DNA from: Azolla caroliniana
Taxonomy: Eukaryota; Polypodiophyta
Direction of reading: 5' to 3'
Assembly (NCBI GenBank): GCA_043228905.1
Contig: JBHGNT010000022.1
Span: 868,001 to 932,000 of the forward strand
DNA length: 64,000 nt
Below, piece after piece: positions 42,906-54,750 of the stretch. The position numbers and the translations under genes are program-made. The notes below the pieces were generated by a model. The model saw nothing but the letters and a program-made list of their open reading frames with translations, had not been told where the DNA came from and ran no database searches. Every line of letters begins with the position of its first letter. Within the stretch, counting starts at the first letter, position 1.

Positions 42906-43259
42906 ATAGTAGTGATTCTCCGTAAAGGAGTGATTATGAATGTATTTTTGGCTATTAAGTGTAACTACATTCCGCTTGTAACAAATCGAGTAATATAAAA
43001 GCATGTGTTTTGAATTCTTATGATTTCTAAAAAATCGTTTCTTATAAAATAACATTGGTTGTAAAGTATGTGATATAAATTGAGAATGTAACTTTTTGAA
43101 ATTCCTCTTCATTTATTTATTTCTAAATCACGAAAATAGTGGATTTTTAACCTTTTTCATAGTATATTTGAACATGTATGATACTGGTATCAATGTGTTT
43201 TGTAAAATCATTGAAAAAGTACTAAAATAAACCAAAATCTTCCTTATCCTTCCATTTAT
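42906..43259. other. flank between C and a gypsy fragment
   Basis: ATAGT target duplication of C (42906-42910), then AT-rich sequence without a recognisable gene. It is the continuation of the T1 3' flank. Confidence 0.7.
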
Positions 43260-43742
43260 GCGCGATCCTTCGACTTGTGAACGCGAACGTGTTGAAGGTA
43301 CAATCGAACTAGCATTTCTCACTTTTGGCATAGAGGCCGTGCTCCCGAGGTTTAGCAAGAACTAATTGGACTTGGCGAGTGTGCTCCACCATGTTTGAAG
43401 AAAGAGGAGAATATCATCAAGGGAGATGACCACGAAATGATCGAGATATTCCTGGAATATATCATTCATCATATGTTGAAAAATAGTTGGGGCATTAGTA
43501 AGGCCGAAAGGCATTACCTTGTATTCGAAATGCCCATACCGTGTTCGGAATGCGGTTTTCCACTCATTACTGGGCTTGATGCGTACTAGATTGTACGCAC
43601 CACGTAGATCAAATTTAGAGAAGATTCGCGCAACGTAGAGCCGGTGGAGGAGTTCAGGAATCTGAAGGAGCAGATAGTGGTTAGTTTGTTTAGACCCCGG
43701 TAGTCTATCAGAGTGACCTTGTTGTCTGGCGGCAATGAACAT
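43260..43742 (-). pseudogene. gypsy reverse transcriptase fragment
   Basis: It encodes the RT palm: [49 protein letters not shown] and [10 protein letters not shown], where the usual Tyr of YxDD is Ser. A short out-of-frame continuation (REHGLYAK-like) runs to about 43300. There are no LTRs or other domains. The fragment belongs to the A/E type of chromovirus by motif match. Confidence 0.88.
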
Positions 43743-43811
43743 TAGAAAGTTGAGAAGAGAAGCTATCTAGCTAAGAGAAAAGACTAGGCCAACAACATCT
43801 ACTTTCTAAAG

Positions 43812-44300
43812 AATGGTGACAGAATCCGACACACATTTGGAAATCCGGAAGTTCGATGGGAAGAACTTCCCCCTATGGAAAGAGATGATGCAAGATGTGC
43901 TAATCATCTGAAGACAAGTTGAAGCCATCCAACATAGCACCAAGCCGGCTTCAATGTTTGTTGAAAAGTGGAGATTGATGGAAGAAATCACGCATTCTAC
44001 CATTTGGATGCACCTAGTTGAAAATGTTTATTTCAGCATGGCAAAGGAGATGAAAAAGTTCTCGTTGGGGGAGAAGTTATAGGCCGTGTACGAGAAAAAA
44101 TCCTCCTCGTCGAAACTCATATTGATCTGACAGTTGCTCAATATGAAGATGAGTGAGATGGATCAAGAAACCTCCCACATCAACAACTTCAGCCAGGTGT
44201 TGTTTGAACTCTCCTCCCAAGGGATTACCTTCGAAGAAGAAGTTAAGGCCCTTGCCCTCCTTTTGAGCTTGGCGGCGAGTTAGGAGGTATCCACCACTCG
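43812..44300 (+). pseudogene. copia gag fragment
   Basis: It starts at ATG 43812 and encodes copia capsid text: KFDGKNFPLWKEMMQDVL, AVYEKKSSSSKLILI, LLNMKMSEMDQETSHINNF and FEEEVKALALLLSL. Stops are at about 43908, 44080 and 44130. It differs from the gag of F, G, J and K. No LTR is visible next to it. 44301-44589 beyond it holds nothing I recognise. Confidence 0.82.
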
Positions 44301-44589
44301 ATTGAGCCAGTCGGAAGAGCAAGCCGAAGCACCAGTTAGTCGAGAAAGTGTGGGGTGTGGTGTTCGAATATGTGCGGAAGTATGTATGAGGACCTGCCTT
44401 GTTATGCTCAGCGAACAACACAGAAAGGGGTCCTTATCCAAGGGGACATAGTTCCTGAACAATTTTTGAGCACATGCAGTTATTGTTCCTAAATAAACAA
44501 TCGTAAATGCGTAAGTAAGAAAACAAAGTCGAGAAAATAAAATTTATGTTCCAGAGAATAAGTCGAGCACCCAATAATTAGGGTTGGAG

Positions 44590-45345
44590 AACAACTCAAC
44601 CAATCAATTTATTAAACGTTGGGGCTTTTAGTACGGGTTAACTAGACACTGGTCGCCAGAAACATGGCGTAACTTCTTCGTCACAGTTGGACACATGATA
44701 TAATTTACGACGTTTCGCTCATTCACATGTGCCCGAGCCTTCTTCTTAGAAATTGCGTCATAGTACCCCATGCACAAATGCTCCACAATGCTCACCATTC
44801 AATCGCCCGGGGTACGAGTTATATTCGTCTTAACCCTATATGTAATGGAATGAAAATACGTCAATATCTATATAGTAAGTACAATTGCAACCATACATAA
44901 AATAGAAACAACCTAAACCTTACAATTGGATGTGTTAAGTTCCATGGCATCTCGACTTTAATGCAGTTGTGACCAATAAAGTCTGATCCATACTATGAAA
45001 TATCACAATTCGCCACAATGGAGCCAGGGTAAGCTCTAAAAAGTCCTTCACCATCTTTTCTATCTGAGGATGTTTATAAGGCACGTCGTCGTATGTAGAC
45101 CCCGTTATTGGTATGTCCGCGACGAGCAATGTATAATGCCTCTTGGGTAATATGTCAAGCATATTACCCACATCACCATTGTATACACTATAATACAATT
45201 GGCGGAAAGGATTAGCCTTGTGTAGAAAACTCTTCACTTTATCCGAGTATTCGGGCACCTCTAGCTCCTTTCTTTTCGTCATTCACTTTTTGTGCTCTAT
45301 GCTCTTGTGCTCTTGGGCTGCTTCAACACGATAATGGCAATGAGA
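44590..45345 (-). pseudogene. M2: shortened second copy of the DNA methyltransferase gene
   Basis: 45345-44924 matches exon 3 of M1: YSVYNGDVGNMLDILPKRHYTLLVADIP (motif IV region, ADIPI for DPPY), KMVKDFLELTLAPLWRIV, FHSMDQ and RCHG. The intron is 44923-44836 (GTAAGG...TAG, 88 bp). 44835-44600 matches exon 4: VKTNITRTPG, TKKLRHVSGDQCLVNPY and KPQRLI, with TAA where M1 has Gln in NPYQKP. The ParB part and motif I/C-terminus are missing. The gene is divergent to T2. The shared intron position and identical 88-bp length with M1 (19124-19211) show common descent. Confidence 0.78.
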
Positions 45346-45465
45346 AGATGACTTTACCTTATATAATAATTTTTTTTTTTCAAAATTACTTTTAAATATC
45401 ACTTATTATAGAAGAAAATTTTGAACTATTTTCGACTCATTTGATCTTAGTTAGCCTTAGTTGAG
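45346..45465. promoter_or_regulatory. short divergent intergenic region M2/T2
   Basis: About 120 bp of AT-rich DNA separates the oppositely oriented M2 and T2 reading frames, so it should have held both promoters if M2 starts near 45345. The upstream (ParB) part of M2 is deleted, so the real M2 start is lost. No individual element is assigned. Confidence 0.4.
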
Positions 45466-47050
45466 ATGTCCTCAACATCAAGTAAAAATTCTTTGTTTTC
45501 CTTTGAGCCTTTTAAATTATCTAATATGTTCTCATTATTCTCTGCCGAGGAATATAACCATGTACATATGAAACGGTGCCATGTAGAGTCCAACGATAAT
45601 GTTAGGAAAAGTTCGAATTCACTTTTTTCGATCGAGCCTTTTAGCTTAGGTAGACTACAAAATAATAAAGTAGTTACAAATAATGAAGAGTCTAGTTTAT
45701 CTAATGTTGACGAGGATTATCTCAATAAGCCTCTCAAATTTTGAAGAGTTCCTCAACAAGTTAGTGTTAAAAGATACAATTTTTTGTGTTCAGATCATCA
45801 AATTTCATTTGATATAAGCAAGCCATGCTGTGAGAATCTATGTCTTCTGAAGTTTGGAAAGGAAAACTTGAGGGGGTTACAGCATAGGTATTTGTCACTT
45901 AATGGCGGAAAGCTATGCATCATCGTCAAAAAGTGCTCTAATCACTGGAAAGGTACCTGTGCTTCATTATAGATGGTATGGATTAGAAGAAAACTTGTTT
46001 GCCGAAGGTTGCCCATAGATATTGGAGATGAATGCCTAGTGTAGATGCACTCAGTAGGTTGTCTTATGTATTGTCAGATAATAAGGCCTCAAGTGTTCCT
46101 AACTTATCCAAATATCCACAACGACCCTAATCTTATAGTAACAGTCATGCAAAGAGTTTTACAAACTTGGTAAGGAATTCTCCTTCCGGTACTATATGTG
46201 CAACTAGACAACACGACAAGAGAAAACAAAAACTCGATTGTGTTTAGTTATTTGAGCATGTTAGTAGACAAGGCTATATTAAAAAACATTACGGTAAACT
46301 TCTTACTAGTTGGTCACAAACATGATCACATAGATCAAATGTTTAGTAGGTTCTCCAAGAAATAGTGAGATACGATCCACAAGCTGTATGCCAAACAATA
46401 CTCATCTAGTTTGCAATGGGAGCCACAAAGACGGATGTAGGCTTTTATCACATTTTCCAGATGCAGTAATCTATGTGCACAACAAATGCCCTATGACGAC
46501 CTTAAAATATTGGCTACTGGTAGTTCGATTGAAGAGCAAAAGATATATTGGATGCGGTGCCTTGAGGAAAAATGCAAAAATATTGAGCGTACCAAAAAGT
46601 ACGCTCGTGATCAGGATGTGAAATGGTGGGGTAGCTTCTTTAATCATCAACATACGATATTAGATAACCACTTTGCGGGTTACTGGCCACTACAAAATCA
46701 ATTCAAATGGAATATTGGTGGCCGATCAATGATGAGCACGACTCGTTCACAAACACTAGATAATCCTGAATTGAATAATCTAGTTCATCAACGACAAAGA
46801 GATATTTACGTGGAACCAAGAATCTCACATGTTGTAGAGGCACGATGGCAAGGCAATCTAGATGAGCTACAAGTTGGTACATTGGTTGCAACATTAGCCG
46901 GGGGTGATAAGTTGGGCCATCCCTTTTGGATTGCTAAAATCACCAAAATTATTAAGCACAAAGAAGGAAATCAAGTTCAATCCATTGTGGTTCATTGGTA
47001 TCATACCTCTTCCCTAGATGCATTTACTGGGAAGTATTCTTTAGAGATGG
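45466..47050 (+). pseudogene. T2: decayed second copy of the DDE/DUF7869-like gene
   Basis: The N-terminus has FSFEPF, FSAEEY and FSIEPF motifs instead of the five FSIEEY of T1. After an internal deletion (about 45930) it carries IIDGMD-stop-KKTCLP, where T1 has Gln, ECLV-stop-MHSVGC (again Gln in T1), VLYVQLDNTTRENKNSIVFSYLS and LLVGHKHDHIDQMFS. A second deletion removes about 120 codons near 46370. The C-terminal Tudor/Agenet-like part is well kept (46486-47050: RDIYVEPRI, FWIAKITKI, VVHWYHT, FTGKYSLEME). It is cut at 47050 by the copia fragment H. Several stops make it non-functional. Confidence 0.8.
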
Positions 47051-48127
47051 AACCCTAAATGGGAAAAAACCACGGGAGTTCACAAACTCCAACTATCACT
47101 ATGTAGAGAGGAATACAACAGATAAACACGGAGGCAGCGACCTCGTGTTCACGATCTTCACCTAGCGGCGGTTACAACAAAGATTCTCTCTCTCTCTCTC
47201 TCTCTTTTCTTCTGCTACGCTCTGTACAGCAGTTACACCAATAACTCTATACAAGATAATGACAACACAATCATACTCTATTTGCCCTAGGTCATATTTA
47301 TACCAATATGACTTTCGGGCTATTTACAAATGTAGCCACAATGGGCTAACAGAGACATATTTACATATATGTCCCTTCATCCGGTGAGAGGTTCTCATCG
47401 GGCCTGCGTCATCCGGTTCTCACCGGGTCTTCCTTGCCGGGTACTCATATCCCATCCGGAGGAACCAAACTCCTAACAAAATCCCCCTTCACTCCGGCAA
47501 GTGATGCCTCGTCAATCCGATCCTCTTCCTGCATGCATCTACCTTGTCCGGTGTCAGCACTTTGGTTAGCATATCCGACCCGTTCTCCTCCGTGTGGATC
47601 TTCATCAGCACGAACTCTCGATCTTCAACTCGCTCCCGGATCCAGTGGTACCTGCGCTGAATGTGCTTTGTCCTGGAATGATTGGCAGCCTTCTTGGCAA
47701 GGTGGATGGCACTCTGACTGTCGCAGTAGAGCCGATATTCCTTTTTCCGGATCCCTAGCTCTCCAATGATGTCCTTCATCCACAGTATTTCCTTGCAGAC
47801 CTCCACAGTTGCCATGTACTCCACCTCCGTTGTTGACAACGCAATCGTCTTCTACAACCTCGACTGCCACGAAACCGCTCCCCCTGCATATGTCATAACA
47901 TATCTCGATGTTGACCGGCTGGTATCCGCATCAGCTGACATATCCGAATCGGTGAAACCGTCAAGTTGGGGTTTACCGGAGCCGGATCAGAGACACATAC
48001 TTGAGGTGCCTTTCAAGTATTAGAGTATCCATTTTACCGCATTCCAGTGCTCCTTGCCAGGATTGCTCATAAACTGGCTCACCACTCCGACTGCGTATTC
48101 GATACCCGGTCGGGTACACACCATTGC
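47051..48127 (-). mobile_element. copia fragment H: partial LTR and RNase H
   Basis: 47051-47478 is a 3' LTR of the J family without its U5 end (it starts at ACCCTAAATGGG, which is internal in 61129-61764). The polypurine complement aaatccccc follows, then RNase H (47839-47489: STTEVEYMATVEVCKEILWMKD, HIQRRYHWIRERVED, NGSDMLTKVL), up to about 48127. Both ends are abrupt, so H is a truncated piece joined to T2 on one side and gypsy D on the other. The junction with T2 shares AACCCTAAATGG-like microhomology. Confidence 0.88.
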
Positions 48128-50403
48128 ATACCTAACAACCTTGGTACTGTGTTGACACAATACTACTGTGTCGACTCCGAGAATATGGTCTCTACGCAAA
48201 ATTAGAAAAATGTAGTTTCGGCTAGAATCAAGTGGAATTTTTGGGGTATGTTGTATCATCGGATGGTATTGCTATGGACCCCATGAAGGTACAAGCCATT
48301 TTAGAGTGGCAAGTGCCCCTTTCAGTGCATGATGTGCAATGTTTTCTCGGGTTTGAAAATTTTTATCGAAAATTTATTAAAGATTATTCCAAGGTTGTGG
48401 TTCTGCTTACTCAACTCACACATAAAGATCAACCATTTATATGGAGTTCAGATGCAACCGAGGCATTCGAAAGCTTAAAACGAGCATTTACAATGGCACC
48501 AATCTTAGCACATGTCCACCCAACAAAACGCTTCATCCTCGAAGCCGATGCATCCGATTTTGCACTAGGAAGTGTCCTCTCGTAGACTGGAGATGATGGA
48601 CAGCTACACCCTATCGCCTTTCATTCACGAAAGTTTGAAGTTGCAGAGATCCATGACAAAGAGCTTCTTGCATTTGTGGATTCGTTTCAACAATGGCAAC
48701 ATTTTCTAGAAGGTTCTTCTCAGCAAATCATTGTCTACAATGATCATAAGAACCTGACTTATTTCCAAAATGCTGGAGTCTTGAGTCGGCGACAAGCCCA
48801 GTGGGCGCAATTTTTGACTCACTTCGACTTTATCATCATATATCGCCCTGGGATGCGGCAAGGCAAAGCAGATGCTCTTTCTTGGCGCTCCTATATGGAA
48901 CTTCGTCCAGGGGAACCTGCATTTGAGCATCAAAAACGAATCCTTTTGGGTCCTAATCGATTATGATTAATGGTAGTTAACCACATAACAACTCTTGAAA
49001 ATTCCACTCTTCTTGACTCCATTCGAGATCATATGGCCACTGATGATTTCGCCAAGGATGTTTTGGATTATATCGTCCTGGATCGTGCTTCTTGCTCACG
49101 GTCGAAAAATCCTCGTAATGACTATTGTCAGTTCTATTGGCATGGTGGTTTTCTGTTTCGACAAAATCTATTGTATGCTCCTAATGCTCCCCCACGACTA
49201 CAAGTTTTACAACATTGCCATGACTCACCAATGGCTGGTCATTTTGAAGTTCTCAAGACTCTAGAATTAATTTCTTGACACTATTGGTGGCCTCGCCTTC
49301 GTCATTTTGTTGAGGAGTATGTTCGGAACTGTGATATATGTTGTCGATCAAAGAGTCCTTATCACCGATCCTATGGCTTACTACAACCACTTCCCATTCT
49401 GGAAACTCCTTGGAAGTCTATATCCTTGGACTTCATTATAGATCTCCCAATTTCAAAAGGTTTTGATGCAATTCTCACAGTGGTTGATCGATTTACCAAA
49501 ATGGCACATTTCTTGCCATGTACAAAGTCGATTACTAATCAAGAGGTGGTTGATCTCGTTATACGGGAGGTATTTAAGCATCATGGTCTGCCAGAGGATA
49601 TTATTAGTGATTGTGGTCCACAATTCATCTCAAAGTTTTGGAAGCACATGTTCAAACTTCTCCACATTTCGGTTAAGCTTTCTTTGGGCTATCATCCCGA
49701 AACAAATGGCCAAACTGAGGGTAACAACCAGATGTTGGAACAATATCTTCGTTGTTTCATCAACTATCAACAAGATGATTGGGTTGATTTTTTGCACTTG
49801 GCGGAATTCGCTTACAGCAACTCAGCCCATTCTTCTACAGGATATTCCCCATTTTTCGCAAATACGGGTTGTCATCCTCAGTGGACAATGAATGCGCATC
49901 CAGACGTTCCTACCAACCTTGTTGCCAAGTATTGTCTTAGTCGCCTCCAAGAAATTCACGCTACCATTCTCCACAATTTGCACGATGCTCAAGTTACACA
50001 CAAGAGGCTTGCCGATCGTCATCGTCTAGACTCCTCAAAAAAGTTCCACGTTTGGGATCATGTATGGCTTCTCCAACACAACCCAAGACCACTCGACCTT
50101 GCAGTAAATTGGATTACCAATGTTTTGGCCCTTACATGATCACTGGTAAGTTAAGTGATGTTGCATTTCGTCTTGACCTCCGTCCGCACATGCATCTTCA
50201 TCTGGTGTTTCATGTATCCCTTTTGGAACCTTATACTACAAGTTCAATTACGGGCCATCTTACGACACCCCCACCACCTATCGAGTTCTTGGACGGACCC
50301 GAATTTGAAGTTGCTGTCGTTCTCGATTCTAAAATTGTGCACAAGAAGCTGTATTACTTAGTCGATTGGCTCGGCTATACCCCCAATGATCGAACTTGGG
50401 AAC
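48128..50403 (+). mobile_element. gypsy fragment D: RT end, RNase H, integrase, chromodomain
   Basis: It starts in the RT thumb (REYGLYAKLEKCSFG), then RNase H (EADASDFALGSVLS-stop-TGDDGQ, YNDHKNLTYFQNAGVLSRRQAQWAQF), integrase HHCC (CHDSPMAGHFE to CDICCRSK), DDE core (LDFIIDLPISKGFD, ISDCGPQFISKF, HPETNGQTEGNNQ) and chromodomain (EFEVAVVLD, YYLVDWLGYTP, RTWE). Stops: TAG 48226, TAG 48583-48585 (Gln in C), 48964 and TGA 49278. A frame change lies near 50100. It is closest to element C. No LTR is present; it is cut on the left by H and on the right by the LTR of J. Confidence 0.92.
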
Positions 50404-51036
50404 TGACACAAAATATGCGGAATATTACTCGGCCACAACCGCGTCTCAAATCGTGTCGTTCCAAATCGAACACCGAGAATGGGAATGGAGATGAATACAC
50501 ATACACACAGACAATATGAGAGAGGGTACACAGTATGTTTAGGTGGAAAACCCTAAATCGGAAACTTTAACTATCACTATGTAAGAGGAATACAACAGAT
50601 AAATACAGAGGCAACGACCTCTTGCTCTCAATCTTTGCCTGGCGGCAGTTACAACAGAGACTCGCTCCGTATCTCCCTCCCTCTCTCTTTGTACAGTAGT
50701 TACAACACGATCACTCTATACAATAATAATGACAACACACTGATGCACACACACTATGTTTGCCCTATGTCATATTTATACTAATATGACTTTCGGGCTA
50801 TTTACAGATATAGCCCTAGTGGGCTCTTTGGAACACATTTACATATATGTCCCTTCATCCGGTAAGAGGTTCTCAACGGGCCTACATCATCCGGTTCTCA
50901 CTGGGTCTTGTGTGGCCGGGTACTCATCATCCGGTTCTCATCAAGTCTTCCGTTGCCGGGTACTCTTCATCCGGTTCTCACTGGGTCTTTTGTTGCCGGG
51001 TACTCATATCCCATCCGGAGGGACCAAACTCCTAAC
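50404..51036 (-). repeat. 3' LTR of copia J
   Basis: 633 bp, TGACA...TAACA ends, with the polypurine complement aactccccc following. It contains a minus-strand TATAAATATGAC near 50775 and a minisatellite of TCCGGTTCTCACTGGGTC-type units at 50855-51000. It starts directly against the chromodomain of D. Confidence 0.93.
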
Positions 51037-54000
51037 AAACTCCCCCTTCACTCCGGCATGGGATGCCTCATCAATCTCATCCGCTTCCGGCGTGCGTCTA
51101 GCTTGTCGGGTGTCAGCACTTTGGTCATCATATCTAACCCGTTCTCCTCTGTGTGGATCTTCATCAACAGGAACTCTCGATCTTCAACTTGCTACCGAAT
51201 CCAGTGGTACCTCCGCTGGATGTGCTTTGCCTTGGAATGATATGCCGCGTTCTTCGCAAGGTGTATGGCACTTTGACTATCGCAATAAAGCCAATATTCC
51301 TCCTATCGGATCCCTAGCTCTTCGATGAAGTCCTTCATCCATAGTATTTCCTTGCCGGCTTCCACAGCTGCCATGTACTCCGCCTCTGTGGTTGATAACG
51401 CAACCATCTTCTGTAACCTCGACTGCCACGAAATAGCTCCCCCTGCATATGTCATAACATATCCTGATGTTGACTGGTTGGTATCCGCATCAGCCGATAT
51501 ATCCAAATCGGAGAAACCGTCAAGTTGGGGTTTACCGGAGCCGAATCGGAGGCACATACTTGAGGTGCCTTTCAAGTACAGGAGTATCCATTTTACCACA
51601 TTCCAGTGCTCCTTGCCGGGATTGCTCATAAACCAGCTCACCACTCCGACTGCGTATCTGATATCCTGTCGGGTACACACCATTGCGTACATTAAGCTCC
51701 CGACGAAAGAGGCCTATGGTATCTTCATCATATCCGCCTTCTCTACCTTCGTCTTCGGGCTTTGCTTACCGGATAACCTGCAGTTTGCCGGGAGTGTCGA
51801 TCCGATCGGTTTCACATTTGACATGTTGAACCGCTGAAGCACCTTTGTCACATACTTCTCCTATGACAGGCAACAATTTTACGCAAAGCTCACTGTGGTA
51901 CGGTGGGAGGACATTACGCGGGCGATGTTACAGCCCGGAAAATCTGGCAAGCAGGACTGTGGTGGCCGACTACACAAAAGGATGCATATCAATATTGCAA
52001 GTAGTGCGATTTATGTGAACGGATGGGTCAACCCACGGAAGTCGCGAGAATGCCACATCAACCGGTGTTGCTGTTGGATCCTTTCCAAAAGTGGGGGTCG
52101 ATTTTGTGGGGCCCTTTACACCGGTGGGTGCCCGAACCGGCAATAAGTATATCCTGGTGGCTATGGATTACTGCACCAAGTGGGTAGAAGCGAAAGCACT
52201 ATGCGAAAATACTGCGGCAATCAATTGCTTCTTTCACCGGTCTCGGCTGATATGCATCCCCAGTATCTTTCTTGCCGGACCCAAGTCTTTCATGGAGAAG
52301 GTCCGGTTCAGAGCCTTCTTCAGCATCTGTATCTTGACTTGGTCTCGTTCGACGATCAACATATCGTCAACGTACAGGAGGAGTATCAAGAAGTCTCCAC
52401 CTTCAAACTTCTTCACAAACACGCAATGATCGGCTTGCGTCTTGTGGTATCCTTGATCCGTCATGAAGGAGTTGAACTTCCGGTACCATTGCCGGGGAGC
52501 CTGCTTCAAACCGTAGAGGCTCTTCTTCAACCGGCAAACCAGGTGCTCCTTCCCTTTCTTCACAAATCCCTAAAGTTGTTGCATGTAGATCTCCTCTTCG
52601 AGGTCACCGTGGAGGAACGTCGTTTTCATGTCTAACTGCTCTACCTCGAGGTCCATGGTTGCCGCTATGCTCAACATCGTCTGGATGGAAGTCATCTTTA
52701 CTACCGGTGCAAATATCTCGTCGAAGTCCATGCCCTTCTTTTGCTGGAACCCCTTCACCACGATCCTGGCGTTGTCTCTTGGGGGGTTGTGGGCATCTCC
52801 CAGTTTCAACTTGTACACTCACTTGTTTTGGAGTGCCCTCTTTCCTTTCGACAACTCCATGGTTCTCATGCAGGGAATCCATCTCATCCTTCATGGCGCA
52901 CAACCACTTGCGGCTGTGGGTGTCTCTCTTAGCTTCTTCGAAGCCTTCCGGCTCCCCCTAATCAGTTATCAGTACATGCTCTGGATCCGGAAATCTCCGG
53001 GGGGGCCTTCTCTCTTTGAGAGGATATCTGCATCTTTGGTTTCCGGCAACCGGCTCCTCTGTTTGTTCTTCATCCGAATCCGATTCGGGATCGTGACCGG
53101 TTCTGGTTCCTGGTTCCTCTTCTTCTTCTGCCGGTTCGGTGTCCTCTCCGTAACCGGCCGGTTCTTCGAGTGTTAACCGGCTCTTTGCCGGTTGGGTTTG
53201 CATCTCATTGAACCGATCCTTACCGGTCGACTCGGAGTTCATTATCTTCTTCTCCAACTCCCAGTCGGCAAGGGTCTTGTCCTCCATGAAGATAATATCT
53301 TGACTCCGGAAAACCTTCTTGTCGACCGGATCCCACACTCGGTAGGCAAACTCATCATCGCCGTATCCGAGGAATATGCAAGGCTGGGACTTTGAATCCA
53401 ACTTTGCTCTCCGGTCCTTTGCAACATGCACATAAGCGAGACACCCGAACACCTTCAGATGCCGGTAAGACACTTCCTTACATGTCCACAATCTCTGCGG
53501 CGTGTCTCCGTCCAAGGGCACTAACGGTGATATGTTTATCACGTACGTCGTTGTCACTAGAGCCTTAGCCCAAAACGTCTTGGGTAACTTTGCATGTGCC
53601 AACATACTTCAGACCCTCTCCATTATGGTCCAGTTCATCCTCTCGGCCAGCCCATTGAGTTCCGGCATCTTCTGCACGGTAAATTCGAGCTGGATTCCCT
53701 TCGAGCGATTGTACTCCTCGAACTACCCCTAGTATTCTCCTCCGTTATCTGCTCGAATTGCCTTCAGATTCCGGCCGGTTTCTCTTACCACTCTTGCGTG
53801 GAGCTCCTTGAAGGCGGATAACACCTGATCCTTCGTCTTCAACGGTGTGTCCCACAACTTCCACCAGTGGTCGTCTATGAACGTCACGAAGTACTGCGAT
53901 CCGGGATGTGACTTCGTGTCCACTTGACACACATCGGTATGCACCAACTCCAGTGGTGCATTACGTCTCATTGGTGGCCTTGAGCGGAAGGAGGTCCGCT

Positions 54001-54235
54001 TTTGCTTACTAGCCAAGCAGTCGGTGCACTTCTCAAGATACACGTATTTCACCGCAATGAGGTTATCATCAGCAAGCCTCTTCATCCCCTTCTCGCTCAT
54101 GTGCAACAACTCACCGGCAGTGTCGGATGCAACGTTCAATTCTTCTCGGCATAACCGAGCATTCATTAGGTACATAGTGTTGACTTTGCGGGCCCGAGCC
54201 ACTATTAGGCTCCTTTTGCTGAACTTCATGACTCC
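51037..54235 (-). pseudogene. integrase, RT and RNase H of copia J
   Basis: Integrase core (54229-53729: HTDVCQVDTKS, FIDDHWWKLW, RADNGGEY), integrase C-terminus (53605-52960: VFGCLAYVHVAKDRR, DEEQTEEPV acidic linker), RT (52818-52234: VVKMTSIQTMLSIA, LYVDDMLIV), then a foreign gypsy stretch (51868-52230), then RNase H (51837-51060: SAVGSLMYAM-like, TSGYVMTYAGGAISW, STTEAEYMAA). Frame breaks near 53730, 52905, 52570 and 51303. The Glu of the integrase triad lies in a damaged part. Confidence 0.9.
51868..52230 (+). pseudogene. gypsy integrase fragment captured inside copia J
   Basis: In the opposite orientation to J, about 360 bp encode gypsy integrase: GGHYAGDVTARKIWQAGLWWP, then CDLCERMGQPTEV, DPFQKWGVDFVGPFTP, RTGNKYILVAMDY and TKWVEAKALCENTA. 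This is the Athila/Tat type, not the chromovirus type found elsewhere here. It replaces about 20 bp of copia RT coding (the text between TATGACAG and CCGGTCTCGG, compare 28094-28125 in F). The junctions show ATTGCTT microhomology. Confidence 0.88.
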
Positions 54236-54666
54236 TGTTGAGATACAAACTCAACATTGGCCGGATCGGTTGTGCAAGCTGAGAACTGGATCGGTTAGGC
54301 CGGAGCGGTGCATAAAACAGGTGCGTAAACCAGTACGCAAACCGGTGCGTAATGAAAAGCCGTAGCGGTGTGTAAACTGTGAGGTAGTTGGAAAAATATT
54401 TCGCGTAGGAATATATTTTCGGAGTTAGCATAGAGCTCAGTTATGAGCATTGAAGTACGTGTCAGTACTTCTGTCAGTCCATATGGACTTGTATAAAAGT
54501 GCTCAGTGAGCACATTCTATGTACAGATTGAGTATTATTTTGAATTGTTTTTTTCCGTGTGTTCTCTCTCTCTCTCTCCCGCATACTTTGTATATTCAAG
54601 CTCTCAATTAAACCTGCGCATTTTTTGTGTTCGGTTTTCTATTGCTTCCGCACATAATCTTTTTCA
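54236..54666 (+). repeat. 5' LTR of copia K
   Basis: 431 bp. TATAAAA at 54492-54498 and a CT-rich tract near 54565-54580. The 3' LTR lacks the bases GTATA at the corresponding place, so its TATA box is destroyed. The primer site begins at the next base. Confidence 0.95.
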
Positions 54667-54678
54667 TGGTATCAGAGC
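54667..54678 (+). promoter_or_regulatory. initiator-Met tRNA primer-binding site of copia K
   Basis: TGGTATCAGAGC directly after the LTR is the standard plant copia primer site, complementary to the 3' end of initiator methionine tRNA. It provides a contrast with the gypsy elements B and C, which lack it. Confidence 0.95.
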
Positions 54679-54750
54679 GTGAGGGTTGAGAACCTCTGCA
54701 GCCGACATAGCTTGAAAAGAAAACTAACCAAGAAGAACAGGAAAAACAAA

